64,000 bases of DNA from Pectobacterium zantedeschiae. Its GTDB lineage: Bacteria > Pseudomonadota > Gammaproteobacteria > Enterobacterales > Enterobacteriaceae. This document shows, in pieces, positions 28,839 through 37,475 of the stretch. The stretch lies in NCBI RefSeq assembly GCF_004137795.1, contig NZ_NWTM01000001.1:2097229-2161228 (forward strand), written 5' to 3'. The number at the start of each line of letters is the position of its first letter. Within the stretch, counting starts at the first letter, position 1. Both the position numbers and the translations under genes were made by a program. The notes beneath the pieces are model-generated. The model was given only the letters and a program-made list of their open reading frames with translations. It did no database searches and was not told the origin of the DNA.

Positions 28839-30335
28839 TTACGCTTTGTCATGTTCTGCTTTCAGTGCGGTTGCGATCGATTCAGCCTGCGTGCCCACGA
28901 CAATCTGCACACTCTGCTTATTCAGACGAATAACACCTGCCGCACCAAGACGCTTCGCTTGCGCATCATCAACCAGAGAAGAGTCAGCCACATTCAAACG
29001 CAAACGCGTGATACAAGCATCAATGCCGATCACGTTGGCTTTACCGCCAAGCGCCTGCAAATAGCCGCGCGCCAACGTCACCGTATCACTTGATTTTTCA
29101 CTCGCAGAGGCAGTACTTACGTCATATCCATCGGCTTCGCTACCGCTCACTGCCAGCTCGCGTCCCGGTGTTAATAGATTGAAGCGCGTGATAGTAAAGC
29201 GGAACACCACATAGTAAATAACGAAGAATACCAGCCCTTGTGCAATCAGCATGTACCACTGGGTGGCCAGGGGGTTACGCGAGGACAGCACCATATCCAC
29301 CAGACCGGCACTGAAGCCAAAACCGGCAATCCAATGCATACTAGCCGCGATAAAGACGGAGAAGCCCGTCAGTAACGCATGCAGGAAGTACAACACTGGC
29401 GCAACGAACATAAATGAGAATTCCAGCGGCTCAGTGATGCCAGTGAAGAATGAAGCAAACGCCGCCGCCAGCATGATCCCCGCAACTTTACTTTTGTTCT
29501 CAGGGCGCGCGCAGTGGTAAATCGCCAGCGCGGCTCCCGGCAGGCCAAACATCATAATCGGGAAGAAGCCCGCCTGATAACGTCCGGTGATCCCCACCAC
29601 GGCTTTGCCAGAATCGATTGACTGCTGGCCTGCGAGGAAGTTAGGAATATCATTGATACCCGCAACATCAAACCAGAACACGGAGTTGAGCGCGTGGTGC
29701 AACCCAACAGGAATCAGCAAACGGTTAAAGAAGGCATAAACCCCAGCACCAGCAGATCCCAACTGTTGAATATGTTCACCAAACGATACCAGCGCATTGT
29801 AAATCACTGGCCAGACGTACATTAAAATGAACGCCACCAGAATCATCAGGAAAGAAACCAGAATCGGTACCAGACGCCGCCCACTGAAGAACGACAGCGC
29901 TTTAGGCAATTCAACCTGGCTGAAGCGGTTATACAATTCGGCGGACATGACACCGACCAGAATCCCGATAAACTGGTTTTCAATCTTGCCAAACGCAGCG
30001 GGCACCTGTTCAACAGGGATCCGCTGGATCATGGCGACAACGGCCGGGGAACACAACGTGGTCAGCACCAGATAACCGACAAAACCGGTTAATGCCGCCG
30101 CGCCATCCTTATCTTTCGACATACCGTAAGCGACACCGACCGCAAACAGCACCGCCATATGCCCGATAATCGCCTCACCCGATTTGATGAGAAGTGCTGC
30201 CAACGCGTTTTCGCTTCCCCAACCAACCGGATCAATCCAGTAACCTATCCCCATCAGGATAGCGGCAGCAGGCAGTGTCGCGACAGGCACCATCAATGCC
30301 CGGCCGACTTTTTGTAAATAGCTCAGAGTACTCAC
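28839..30335 (-). CDS. nagE: N-acetylglucosamine PTS permease, IIBC only
   Basis: A 498-residue inner-membrane PTS permease that imports and phosphorylates GlcNAc. The N-terminal IIC domain (about 1-385) starts LSYLQKVGRALMVPVATLPA and has the sugar-site region GITEPLEFSFMFVAPVLYF. The C-terminal IIB domain has the phosphocysteine in DACITRLRLNVAD. It lacks the IIA domain that makes E. coli NagE 648 residues, so phosphate must come from another IIA such as Crr. The GTG at 30335, with AGAGGG just upstream, is preferred to an in-frame start at 30395. It is divergent from nagBAC. Confidence 0.92.
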   Translation of the reverse strand: MSTLSYLQKVGRALMVPVATLPAAAILMGIGYWIDPVGWGSENALAALLIKSGEAIIGHMAVLFAVGVAYGMSKDKDGAAALTGFVGYLVLTTLCSPAVVAMIQRIPVEQVPAAFGKIENQFIGILVGVMSAELYNRFSQVELPKALSFFSGRRLVPILVSFLMILVAFILMYVWPVIYNALVSFGEHIQQLGSAGAGVYAFFNRLLIPVGLHHALNSVFWFDVAGINDIPNFLAGQQSIDSGKAVVGITGRYQAGFFPIMMFGLPGAALAIYHCARPENKSKVAGIMLAAAFASFFTGITEPLEFSFMFVAPVLYFLHALLTGFSVFIAASMHWIAGFGFSAGLVDMVLSSRNPLATQWYMLIAQGLVFFVIYYVVFRFTITRFNLLTPGRELAVSGSEADGYDVSTASASEKSSDTVTLARGYLQALGGKANVIGIDACITRLRLNVADSSLVDDAQAKRLGAAGVIRLNKQSVQIVVGTQAESIATALKAEHDKA

Positions 30336-30485
30336 TTTTCCCTCTCTTACCTTTGCGAGGTAAATGAAATGTTGTGGGGCAAACAAACCTGCCAATAAAT
30401 TTCACTGCCGAAAAACTTCACGATTACAAAGCGTCATTGTCGAAAAAACAGGCACAGCGATAGTTCTTAGGGGGAGTGTAAGAAA

Positions 30486-30508
30486 AATAATTCGCTACAC
30501 AAATTAAA
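30486..30508. promoter_or_regulatory. Candidate NagC operator, nagE side
   Basis: AATAATT-CGCTACACA-AATTAAA is a near-palindrome (AATTATT against AATTAAA, 5 inner bases identical) with the AT-rich arms expected for NagC sites. Assigned by position and symmetry, not by a matrix score. Confidence 0.45.
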
Positions 30509-30516
30509 CCCCGTAA

Positions 30517-30538
30517 TTATGTGATAAAAATCACCAAA
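30517..30538. promoter_or_regulatory. CRP-like site between nagE and nagB
   Basis: TGTGA (30520-30524), six bases, TCACC (30531-30535): 9 of 10 core positions of the TGTGA-N6-TCACA consensus. In E. coli a CRP site also sits between the two NagC operators. Confidence 0.65.
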
Positions 30539-30579
30539 AAACTGCATATAAAAAGTTTATACCTGAATAAAACCCCAAC

Positions 30580-30598
30580 TTATTTCAAGATTAAAAAA
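30580..30598. promoter_or_regulatory. Candidate NagC operator, nagB side
   Basis: TTATTT-N7-AAAAAA, close to the TTATTT-N7-AAATAA pattern I recall for NagC. The centre is about 92 bp from the nagE-side candidate, matching the roughly nine helical turns reported for the E. coli repression loop. Confidence 0.5.
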
Positions 30599-30695
30599 AA
30601 CAGAGTAGACTAATTTTAATGCATAGACAAAACGCGTGACTGGCGTGATTTGCGCAATAACGTCTTTAATTCCACTAAAAATCAGGAGAGCGCTG

Positions 30696-31496
30696 ATGAG
30701 ACTCATTCCCTTAACTACCGCCGCCGACGTCGGAAAATGGGCCGCCCGCCACATTGTTGAGAAAATTAATGCCTTCAATCCCAGCGCTGAGCGCCCTTTC
30801 ATTCTTGGGCTACCAACAGGCAGTTCACCGCTGGAAGCATATAAATCGCTGGTCGCCATGCATAAAGCGGGTCTGGTGAGCTTCAAACACGTTGTAACTT
30901 TCAACATGGATGAATATGTCGGCCTGCCGACCGATCACCCGGAAAGCTATCATACCTTCATGCACCAGAATTTCTTCAATCACATTGATATTCCGCGTGA
31001 AAACATTAACCTGTTGAACGGCAACGCAGAAGACACCACAGCAGAATGTCGCCGTTATGAAGAGAAAATAAAGTCCTACGGGAAAATTCATCTTTTCATG
31101 GGTGGCGTGGGCAATGACGGACATATCGCCTTCAATGAACCCGCCTCCTCCCTGGCTTCCCGCACTCGCATCAAAACGTTGACGGAAGAAACCCGTATCG
31201 CCAATTCTCGTTTCTTCGGTGGGGACGTCAGTCTGGTGCCTAAATTTGCCCTGACCGTGGGCGTCGGTACGTTGCTGGATGCCGAAGAAGTGATGATTCT
31301 GGTGACCGGTCGCAACAAGGCTCAGGCACTACAGGCAGCGGTCGAAGGCAACGTCAACCACATGTGGACCATCAGCTGTCTGCAACTTCATGCTAAAGCC
31401 ATTATGGTTTGTGACGAACCTTCAACAATGGAGCTGAAGGTAAAAACCGTTAAATATTTCCGTGAGTTAGAAACGGAAAGTATGAAAAATCTTTAA
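30696..31496 (+). CDS. nagB: Glucosamine-6-phosphate deaminase
   Basis: A 266-residue cytoplasmic enzyme converting glucosamine-6-phosphate to fructose-6-phosphate and ammonia, the last step of GlcNAc catabolism. Motifs: [17 protein letters not shown] near residues 34-50, [12 protein letters not shown] near 65-76 with a catalytic aspartate, and [19 protein letters not shown] near 132-150 with the catalytic histidine. Allosteric activation by GlcNAc-6-P is known for the family. The start at 30696 has AGGAG nine bases upstream. nagA follows after 19 bases. Confidence 0.97.
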   Translation: MRLIPLTTAADVGKWAARHIVEKINAFNPSAERPFILGLPTGSSPLEAYKSLVAMHKAGLVSFKHVVTFNMDEYVGLPTDHPESYHTFMHQNFFNHIDIPRENINLLNGNAEDTTAECRRYEEKIKSYGKIHLFMGGVGNDGHIAFNEPASSLASRTRIKTLTEETRIANSRFFGGDVSLVPKFALTVGVGTLLDAEEVMILVTGRNKAQALQAAVEGNVNHMWTISCLQLHAKAIMVCDEPSTMELKVKTVKYFRELETESMKNL

Positions 31497-31515
31497 CCGA
31501 TCGCGGGAGTCGATG

Positions 31516-32661
31516 ATGTACGCCTTAACCCATAGCCGGATTTTCACCGGCCATCAGATTCTGGATAATCACGCCGTCGTGATTGCTAATGGGCTGATCG
31601 AGCGAGTCTGCCCACTTGCTGAGCTCCCTGCTGACATTGAACAACGCGATCTGGGCGGTGCGTTTCTCGCTCCAGGGTTTATCGATCTCCAACTAAACGG
31701 CTGCGGCGGAGTGCAATTTAACGACTCGCTGGATACGATCTCCGTCAAAACGCTGGAGATCATGCAGCAGGCGAATCAGCGTTCGGGCTGCACCAGTTTT
31801 TTACCCACGCTGATTACCTCCAGCGATGCGTTTATGAAACACAGCATCAACGTAATGAGAGACTGGCTGGCGCAGAATAAACATCAAGCGCTTGGATTGC
31901 ACCTCGAAGGCCCGTGGCTGAACGTGATAAAAAAAGGCACACATGATCCTGCTTTTATCCGCAAACCAACGCAAGATCTCGTCGATTTTCTGTGTACCAA
32001 CGCGGATGTGATTACGAAAATTACGCTGGCGCCGGAAGAAGTCGAACCGGCAGTTATCCGCCAGTTAACGGCTGCGGGTATTATCGTCTCCGCCGGACAC
32101 TCTAACGCTACCTGGGAACAGGCTAAGCAGGGCTTTTCCGCTGGCATTCGCTTCGCCACTCACCTATTCAACGCCATGCCGTATTTGACTGGGCGTGAAC
32201 CTGGGCTAGTCGGCGCGATTTATGACGCCCCAGAAGTCTATTGTGGCATTATCGCAGATGGTCGACACGTAGACTGGGCCAATATTCGCAACAGTAAGCG
32301 TATCAAGGGCGATAAACTGGTTCTGGTGACCGACGCCACGGCACCGGCTGGCGCAGATATTGACCAGTTCATTTTTGCTGGTAAAACCATATACTACCGT
32401 GATGGCATTTGTGTCGATGAACACGGCACCCTGAGCGGTTCGGCACTGACGATGATCGAAGCCGTGCGTAATAGCGTCGAACACGCTGGTATCGCACTGG
32501 ATGAGGCAATTCGGATGGCTACGCTCTACCCCGCTCGCGCCATCGGCGTCGATAGACAGTTAGGCAGTATTGAAAGCGGTAAAGTGGCCAATCTGACCGC
32601 ATTTGACCGTGATTATCACATTCTCAAGACCTTTGTTAACGGTAATCCTGTTTGGGGATAA
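31516..32661 (+). CDS. nagA: N-acetylglucosamine-6-phosphate deacetylase
   Basis: A 381-residue amidohydrolase-fold enzyme that removes acetate from GlcNAc-6-phosphate, making the nagB substrate. Motifs: [20 protein letters not shown] near residues 50-69, [19 protein letters not shown] near 124-142, the metal histidines in [12 protein letters not shown] and [10 protein letters not shown], and the catalytic aspartate in [12 protein letters not shown] near 268-279. Length as in E. coli (382). The second of two adjacent ATGs is chosen because it matches the E. coli start MYALT and is better spaced from GGGAG. Confidence 0.96.
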   Translation: MYALTHSRIFTGHQILDNHAVVIANGLIERVCPLAELPADIEQRDLGGAFLAPGFIDLQLNGCGGVQFNDSLDTISVKTLEIMQQANQRSGCTSFLPTLITSSDAFMKHSINVMRDWLAQNKHQALGLHLEGPWLNVIKKGTHDPAFIRKPTQDLVDFLCTNADVITKITLAPEEVEPAVIRQLTAAGIIVSAGHSNATWEQAKQGFSAGIRFATHLFNAMPYLTGREPGLVGAIYDAPEVYCGIIADGRHVDWANIRNSKRIKGDKLVLVTDATAPAGADIDQFIFAGKTIYYRDGICVDEHGTLSGSALTMIEAVRNSVEHAGIALDEAIRMATLYPARAIGVDRQLGSIESGKVANLTAFDRDYHILKTFVNGNPVWG

Positions 32662-32756
32662 AGCGAGAAACGTCTTGGGGTAAAACGGAAATACGCAGGG
32701 GTAAACCGAGATAAGGTTTCCCCAACGTTGAGTTAAACCTAAGCGAGTAACCTTTA

Positions 32757-33980
32757 ATGACCACAGGCGGACAGGCGCAGATAGGGAATGTCGATCTGGT
32801 TAAGCAATTAAACAGCGCGGTGGTTTACCGCCTGATTGATCAGCAAGGCCCAATCTCACGGATTCAGGTAGCAGAACAGAGCCAACTCGCGCCCGCCAGC
32901 GTCACCAAAATAACCCGCCAGCTTCTGGAACGCGGACTCATCAAAGAAGTCGATCAGCAGGCTTCCACTGGTGGCAGACGCGCCATTTCGATTATCACCG
33001 AAAATCGCCCTTTCCATACCATCGCCATACGTCTTGGTCGTTATGACGCCACCATCGCGCTGTACGATTTGCAGGGAAAAGCGCTAGAAGAAACGCACTA
33101 CGACCTGCAAGAAAAAACTCAGGAGGCGCTGGAAGCCACGCTCTTTCAGTCTATCAGTGACTTTATCACCATCCACCAACGCCGTATCCGCGAGCTTATT
33201 GCGATCTCCGTGGTGCTGCCGGGGTTGGTCGATCCGGTTGCGGGCATTGTCCGCTATATGCCGCACATCAGCGTAAATAACTGGCAACTGGTTGAAAACC
33301 TGCAACGCCACTTCAACGTTATCAGCTTTGTCGGCCACGACATCCGCAGTCTGGCACTGGCAGAGCATTATTTCGGTGCCACCCACGACTCAATGGATTC
33401 TATTCTGGTACGTGTGCATCGCGGTACGGGGGCGGGTATCCTCGTCAACGGACAAATTTTTCTCGGCAGTAACGGCAACGTGGGCGAGATTGGCCATATT
33501 CAGATCGATCCACTCGGCGATCGCTGCCACTGTGGTAACTTCGGTTGTCTGGAAACGGTTGTCGCCAACGGAGCAATTGAACAACGTGTACAACATCTGC
33601 TGCGCCAAGGCTACCCCAGCAAGCTTTCTGCAAATAACAGTACGATTTCGGCAATTTGCAAAGCGGCAAACCGGGGCGACGCCCTCGCCCGTGAGGTGAT
33701 CGAACAGGTTGGACTCAATCTTGGTAAAGCACTTTCCATCGCGATCAATCTGTTCAATCCACAGAAAGTCGTGATTGCTGGTGAAATTACCGAAGCAGAA
33801 AAAACACTACTTCCTGCGATTCAACGCTGCATCAACACGCAGGTACTGAAAGAATTTCGTCATAACCTGCCGATTGAGATTTCCAGCCTCAACCATCTTT
33901 CGGCTATCAGCGCCTTTGCATTGGTCAAACGTGCGATGCTAAATGGTGTTCTGCTACAGCAATTGCTCGAAAACGCCTGA
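32757..33980 (+). CDS. nagC: GlcNAc-responsive transcriptional regulator NagC
   Basis: A 407-residue ROK-family regulator that represses nagE and nagBAC and is released by GlcNAc-6-phosphate. The N-terminal winged helix contains GPISRIQVAEQSQLAPASVT, then KITRQLLERGLI, almost identical to E. coli. The ROK domain has the glycine-rich RVHRGTGAGILVNGQIFLGS segment and the zinc motif CHCGNFGCLETV near 258-269. It lies 95 bases after nagA. In E. coli umpH (nagD) follows, but here the next gene is asnB. Confidence 0.97.
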   Translation: MTTGGQAQIGNVDLVKQLNSAVVYRLIDQQGPISRIQVAEQSQLAPASVTKITRQLLERGLIKEVDQQASTGGRRAISIITENRPFHTIAIRLGRYDATIALYDLQGKALEETHYDLQEKTQEALEATLFQSISDFITIHQRRIRELIAISVVLPGLVDPVAGIVRYMPHISVNNWQLVENLQRHFNVISFVGHDIRSLALAEHYFGATHDSMDSILVRVHRGTGAGILVNGQIFLGSNGNVGEIGHIQIDPLGDRCHCGNFGCLETVVANGAIEQRVQHLLRQGYPSKLSANNSTISAICKAANRGDALAREVIEQVGLNLGKALSIAINLFNPQKVVIAGEITEAEKTLLPAIQRCINTQVLKEFRHNLPIEISSLNHLSAISAFALVKRAMLNGVLLQQLLENA

Positions 33981-34183
33981 TTCCCTTTCTGGCCGGATTA
34001 TGTAATCACTAAAAACCCGGCCTTTCCCTTCCATGTATTTGACGAATCAACACCAAAAAACCCAATAAATTAACGAAACACCACAGCAATGGCTTTTTTC
34101 ATTAAATAATATTGAATTCCTATGGCACTTTGATGCTAAATCAATGGCACTAAGGTCGAATTCGTAATTATTGGGAGTCATGT

Positions 34184-35848
34184 ATGTGTTCTATTTTTGG
34201 TGTGCTTGATCTGAAAAGCGATCCTATTGAGCTGCGTAAGAAAGCGTTGGAATTATCCCGTTTAATGCGTCACCGCGGGCCAGATTGGTCCGGCGTTTAT
34301 GCCAGCGACAAAGCGATTCTGGCTCACGAACGTCTGTCTATCGTTGACGTCAACACAGGGGCACAACCGCTTTACAACGCCGAGCGCACCCACATTCTGG
34401 CCGTTAACGGTGAAATTTATAACCATCAGGCATTGCGCCAGCAATATGGTGACCGTTATGCGTTTCAGACTGGCTCCGACTGTGAAGTCATCCTGGCGCT
34501 GTATCAGGAAAAAGGCCCAGAATTCCTAGATGAACTCCGCGGTATGTTCGCTTTCGCACTGTATGACAGCGAAAAAGACGCCTACCTGATTGGGCGTGAC
34601 CACCTCGGTATCATCCCGCTGTATATGGGCTACGATGAGCACGGTAACCTCTACGTCGCTTCTGAAATGAAAGCGCTGGTACCGGTTTGCCGCACCATCA
34701 AAGAATTCCCGGCAGGCAGTTACCTGTGGAGCAAAGACGGTGAAATCCGCGAATATTACCAGCGTGACTGGTTTGACTACGATGCGGTAAAAGACAACGA
34801 AACGGATAAAGAAGCACTGCGCGATGCGCTGGAAGAAGCCGTGAAAAGTCACCTGATGTCTGACGTGCCTTACGGCGTGTTGCTCTCTGGCGGTCTGGAT
34901 TCTTCTGTTATCTCAGCGATCACCAAAAAATATGCCGCTCGTCGCGTAGAAGATGATGAGCGCAGTGAAGCTTGGTGGCCTCAGTTGCACTCCTTCGCTG
35001 TGGGTTTGGAAGGCGCACCAGATTTGAAAGCGGCGCAGGAAGTTGCTAACCACTTAGGCACCGTACACCACGAAATTCACTTCACCGTGCAGGAAGGGCT
35101 GGATGCGATTCGCGACGTGATTTATCACATCGAAACCTATGACGTCACCACGATTCGTGCTTCAACGCCAATGTACCTGATGTCGCGTAAAATCAAAGCG
35201 ATGGGCATCAAGATGGTGCTGTCAGGTGAAGGTTCTGACGAAGTATTCGGCGGCTACCTCTATTTCCACAAAGCGCCAAACGCCAAAGAACTGCATGAAG
35301 AAACCGTGCGTAAGTTGCTGGCACTGCATCAGTATGACTGCGCTCGCGCTAACAAAGCGATGTCGGCATGGGGCGTGGAAGCTCGTGTACCATTCCTGGA
35401 CAAAAACTTCCTCGATGTCGCCATGCGTATCAACCCACGCGACAAAATGTGTGGCAACGGCAAGATGGAAAAACACATCCTGCGCGAGTGCTTTGAGTCC
35501 TACCTGCCGCACAGCGTTGCCTGGCGTCAGAAAGAGCAGTTCTCTGATGGCGTGGGCTACAGCTGGATCGACACGCTGAAAGAAGTGGCTGCTAACCAGG
35601 TTACCGATCAACAATTGGAAACGGCACACTTCCGCTTCCCATACAACACGCCAGGCTCCAAAGAAGCGTATCTGTACCGTGAAATCTTCGAAGAGCTGTT
35701 CCCAGTTCCAAGTGCGGCAGAATGTGTCCCTGGTGGCCCCTCCGTCGCCTGTTCATCGGCTAAAGCGATTGAATGGGATGAATCCTTCAAGAAACTGGAT
35801 GATCCGTCAGGCCGCGCGGTTGGTGTACACCAATCAGCCTACAAATAA
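34184..35848 (+). CDS. asnB: Asparagine synthetase B (glutamine-hydrolysing)
   Basis: A 554-residue cytoplasmic enzyme making asparagine from aspartate, glutamine and ATP. The N-terminal glutaminase domain begins MCSIFG with the catalytic Cys2 after Met removal, then LMRHRGPDWSG near 27-37. The synthetase domain has the pyrophosphate loop LLSGGLDSSVISA near 231-243 and VLSGEGSDEVFGGYLYFHKA near 345-364. Length is the same as in E. coli. It is set apart from nagC by a 203 bp gap and ends at a strong terminator before the tRNA operon. Confidence 0.98.
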   Translation: MCSIFGVLDLKSDPIELRKKALELSRLMRHRGPDWSGVYASDKAILAHERLSIVDVNTGAQPLYNAERTHILAVNGEIYNHQALRQQYGDRYAFQTGSDCEVILALYQEKGPEFLDELRGMFAFALYDSEKDAYLIGRDHLGIIPLYMGYDEHGNLYVASEMKALVPVCRTIKEFPAGSYLWSKDGEIREYYQRDWFDYDAVKDNETDKEALRDALEEAVKSHLMSDVPYGVLLSGGLDSSVISAITKKYAARRVEDDERSEAWWPQLHSFAVGLEGAPDLKAAQEVANHLGTVHHEIHFTVQEGLDAIRDVIYHIETYDVTTIRASTPMYLMSRKIKAMGIKMVLSGEGSDEVFGGYLYFHKAPNAKELHEETVRKLLALHQYDCARANKAMSAWGVEARVPFLDKNFLDVAMRINPRDKMCGNGKMEKHILRECFESYLPHSVAWRQKEQFSDGVGYSWIDTLKEVAANQVTDQQLETAHFRFPYNTPGSKEAYLYREIFEELFPVPSAAECVPGGPSVACSSAKAIEWDESFKKLDDPSGRAVGVHQSAYK

Positions 35849-35870
35849 TTCGGTTTAATTTCTCCAGTCA

Positions 35871-35893
35871 ACGGGCCTTTCAGGCCCGTTTTT
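35871..35893 (+). terminator. Rho-independent terminator of asnB
   Basis: ACGGGCCT-TTC-AGGCCCGT followed by TTTTG, about 25 bases after the asnB stop. Confidence 0.93.
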
Positions 35894-35999
35894 GTACGCT
35901 TAATTGATTGGGAATGCGTGCTTTTTGGCGTTTTTCTCACCATACTGTTCACAACCCAAACAAACGGTACATTGAGGACACTTTTCGGGAAAAAACTAG

Positions 36000-36028
36000 T
36001 TGACGCAATTAGGCCAACTACGCATAAT
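36000..36028 (+). promoter_or_regulatory. Promoter of the tRNA operon
   Basis: TTGACG at 36000-36005, 17 bases, CATAAT at 36023-36028, then the GC-rich discriminator GCGCCCCGC, which is typical of stringently controlled stable-RNA promoters. The first tRNA begins about 38 bases later. Confidence 0.85.
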
Positions 36029-36066
36029 GCGCCCCGCAACGCCGATGAAGGTGACGCGGAAAAGAT

Positions 36067-36143
36067 GGCTACGTAGCTCAGCTGGTTAGAGCACAGCACT
36101 CATAATGCTGGGGTCACAGGTTCGATTCCCGTCGTAGCCACCA
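36067..36143 (+). tRNA. metT: tRNA-Met (CAT), elongator
   Basis: A 77-base cloverleaf with encoded CCA. The acceptor is GGCTACG/CGTAGCC, the anticodon loop CTCATAA gives CAT, and the T-arm is CACAGGTTCGATTCCCGTC. It is first in a six-tRNA operon with the E. coli metT-leuW-glnU-glnW-metU-glnV order. Identical to the second copy at 36532. Confidence 0.97.
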
Positions 36144-36150
36144 TCTTTTT

Positions 36151-36235
36151 GCGGGAGTGGCGAAATTGGTAGACGCACCAGATTTAGGTTCTGGCGCCGC
36201 AAGGTGTGCGAGTTCAAGTCTCGCCTCCCGCACCA
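36151..36235 (+). tRNA. leuW: tRNA-Leu (TAG)
   Basis: An 85-base class II tRNA with a long variable arm and encoded CCA. The acceptor is GCGGGAG/CTCCCGC. The anticodon loop TTTAGGT gives TAG. It lies seven bases after the first tRNA-Met. Confidence 0.97.
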
Positions 36236-36292
36236 TTATCATCTTGTCGGTCTGACATCGCTTTTCGAAGCTTGTTAGTGTTTTGTAGTGAT

Positions 36293-36367
36293 TGGGGTAT
36301 CGCCAAGCGGTAAGGCACCGGTTTTTGATACCGGCATTCCCTGGTTCGAATCCAGGTACCCCAGCCA
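36293..36367 (+). tRNA. glnU: tRNA-Gln (TTG)
   Basis: A 75-base tRNA with encoded CCA. It begins TGGGGTATCGCCAAGCGGTA. The anticodon stem CCGGT/ACCGG encloses TTTTGAT, giving TTG. The unpaired first base and weak 1-72 pair are the usual GlnRS identity features. Confidence 0.97.
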
Positions 36368-36402
36368 TTTCAAAACATATGCTGAAAAATTCGTTGTCCT
36401 GT

Positions 36403-36477
36403 TGGGGTATCGCCAAGCGGTAAGGCACTGGTTTTTGATACCAGCATTCCCTGGTTCGAATCCAGGTACCCCAGCCA
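36403..36477 (+). tRNA. glnW: tRNA-Gln (TTG), second copy
   Basis: A 75-base tRNA, the same as the copy at 36293 except for one compensated pair in the anticodon stem (CTGGT/ACCAG in place of CCGGT/ACCGG). Anticodon TTG; CCA encoded. Confidence 0.97.
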
Positions 36478-36531
36478 TCTACTTGATAGTAGAAGATTTT
36501 GTTGAAGTGAAGTAAGAATAGCAGTACATTT

Positions 36532-36608
36532 GGCTACGTAGCTCAGCTGGTTAGAGCACAGCACTCATAATGCTGGGGTCACAGGTTCGATTCCCGTCGT
36601 AGCCACCA
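36532..36608 (+). tRNA. metU: tRNA-Met (CAT), elongator, second copy
   Basis: A 77-base tRNA identical to the one at 36067-36143. Anticodon CAT, CCA encoded. It lies six bases before the last tRNA-Gln. Confidence 0.97.
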
Positions 36609-36614
36609 CATTTT

Positions 36615-36689
36615 TGGGGTATCGCCAAGCGGTAAGGCACCGGATTCTGATTCCGGCATTCCGAGGTTCGAATCCTCGTACCCCAGCCA
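36615..36689 (+). tRNA. glnV: tRNA-Gln (CTG)
   Basis: A 75-base tRNA with encoded CCA. The anticodon stem CCGGA/TCCGG encloses TTCTGAT, giving CTG. It is the last gene of the operon; E. coli has a further identical glnX copy that is absent here. Confidence 0.97.
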
Positions 36690-36712
36690 AATTAAGCTGG
36701 TAAAACAGCAAG

Positions 36713-36750
36713 AAACGGGGCGACAATCGAAAGATGTCGCCCCGTTTTGT
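36713..36750 (+). terminator. Terminator of the tRNA operon
   Basis: AAACGGGGCGACA at 36713-36725 pairs with TGTCGCCCCGTTT at 36735-36747, then TGTTA. A 13 bp stem directly after the last tRNA. Confidence 0.92.
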
Positions 36751-36922
36751 TATGTCTGGCATTAACATAGTCTAGTGCTAACATATCCAAACCAACTATA
36801 TCGATTTTCCCAAAAGGGCAGGCATGAAGGTTTTATCTACATCCTCTGTTATGCATGATTTCAACCACGTTGTTGTGCCACAGCAGAATGACGTCAGCCA
36901 GCCGTGGCGATCTGCCATACGT

Positions 36923-37453
36923 ATGCAGCTAAGTAAACTGCTACTCGGCATGGCGCTACTGTTTTGTTTTCTCACTCCGACTTATGCTGCCGATGCAGCG
37001 TCTTTCAAGATGTCAGCACAAACGTTCGCTGATCGGATGAATGCCAATCTGGCGAAACTCAATATCCCTCTCAAGTTGACGATTAATCTGGAAAAGGGAA
37101 CGTCCGTCGATGACTTTCAGCACATTTTTAATGAGCACGTCGGATTAATTGGGTCCGTAGCGAGTAAAACCCAAAAGCTTAATGGGCTCGTGATACTCAA
37201 CGCCACGTCAGAATCCCCCGAAGCAACAAGACAAAATCTGCAAATCGTCACTGCTGCGTTTTCTGCACTATTGGGTGAGAACTCATCAGGTGAAAATAGT
37301 CTCGAAAGCCCTGAGATAACAGCGATGATGTTCAGCCTGCTTCAGGATAGCCAGACCTCAGGTAAAGGCATGCGGCAGTTAGGAAACGTTCGCTTTACGG
37401 CAACAACTAACGAGGACACCGATATCATTTTCACCGCCGAGCCAGTGTTATAG
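36923..37453 (+). CDS. Exported protein of unknown function
   Basis: I do not recognise this family. From the ATG at 36923 it is 176 residues, with a signal peptide (MQLSKLLLGMALLFCFLTPT, then YAADA) and predicted cleavage near YAA-DA. The mature part, about 150 residues, is polar and likely mixed alpha/beta; it has no cysteine, so no lipobox or disulphide. Segments such as KMSAQTFADRMNANLAKLNI and SPEITAMMFSLLQDSQTSGK look helical. A longer frame opens at 36824 and would put 33 residues before the signal sequence. It stands alone between the tRNA operon and convergent ubiF, where E. coli has no such gene. Confidence 0.75.
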   Translation: MQLSKLLLGMALLFCFLTPTYAADAASFKMSAQTFADRMNANLAKLNIPLKLTINLEKGTSVDDFQHIFNEHVGLIGSVASKTQKLNGLVILNATSESPEATRQNLQIVTAAFSALLGENSSGENSLESPEITAMMFSLLQDSQTSGKGMRQLGNVRFTATTNEDTDIIFTAEPVL

Positions 37454-37475
37454 CGAACGGTGCCCTTATTATTGG

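Larger units (their letters stand above)
30336..30695. other. nagE-nagB divergent control region
   Basis: A 360 bp AT-rich spacer holding two NagC-like operators about 92 bp apart (30486-30508 and 30580-30598) and a CRP-like site between them (30517-30538), all listed separately. No gene. Confidence 0.65.

Noticed and set aside
34123-34137. Sigma-54-like TGGCAC upstream of asnB
   Set aside because: GG and GC are 9 bases apart instead of 10 and the -12 element reads TGATGC, so it does not fit the consensus.
36067-36689. Regular near-identical repeats at 36.1-36.7 kb as a possible CRISPR or tandem repeat
   Set aside because: They are tRNA genes with full cloverleaves and encoded CCA; no spacer-repeat pattern and no cas genes.
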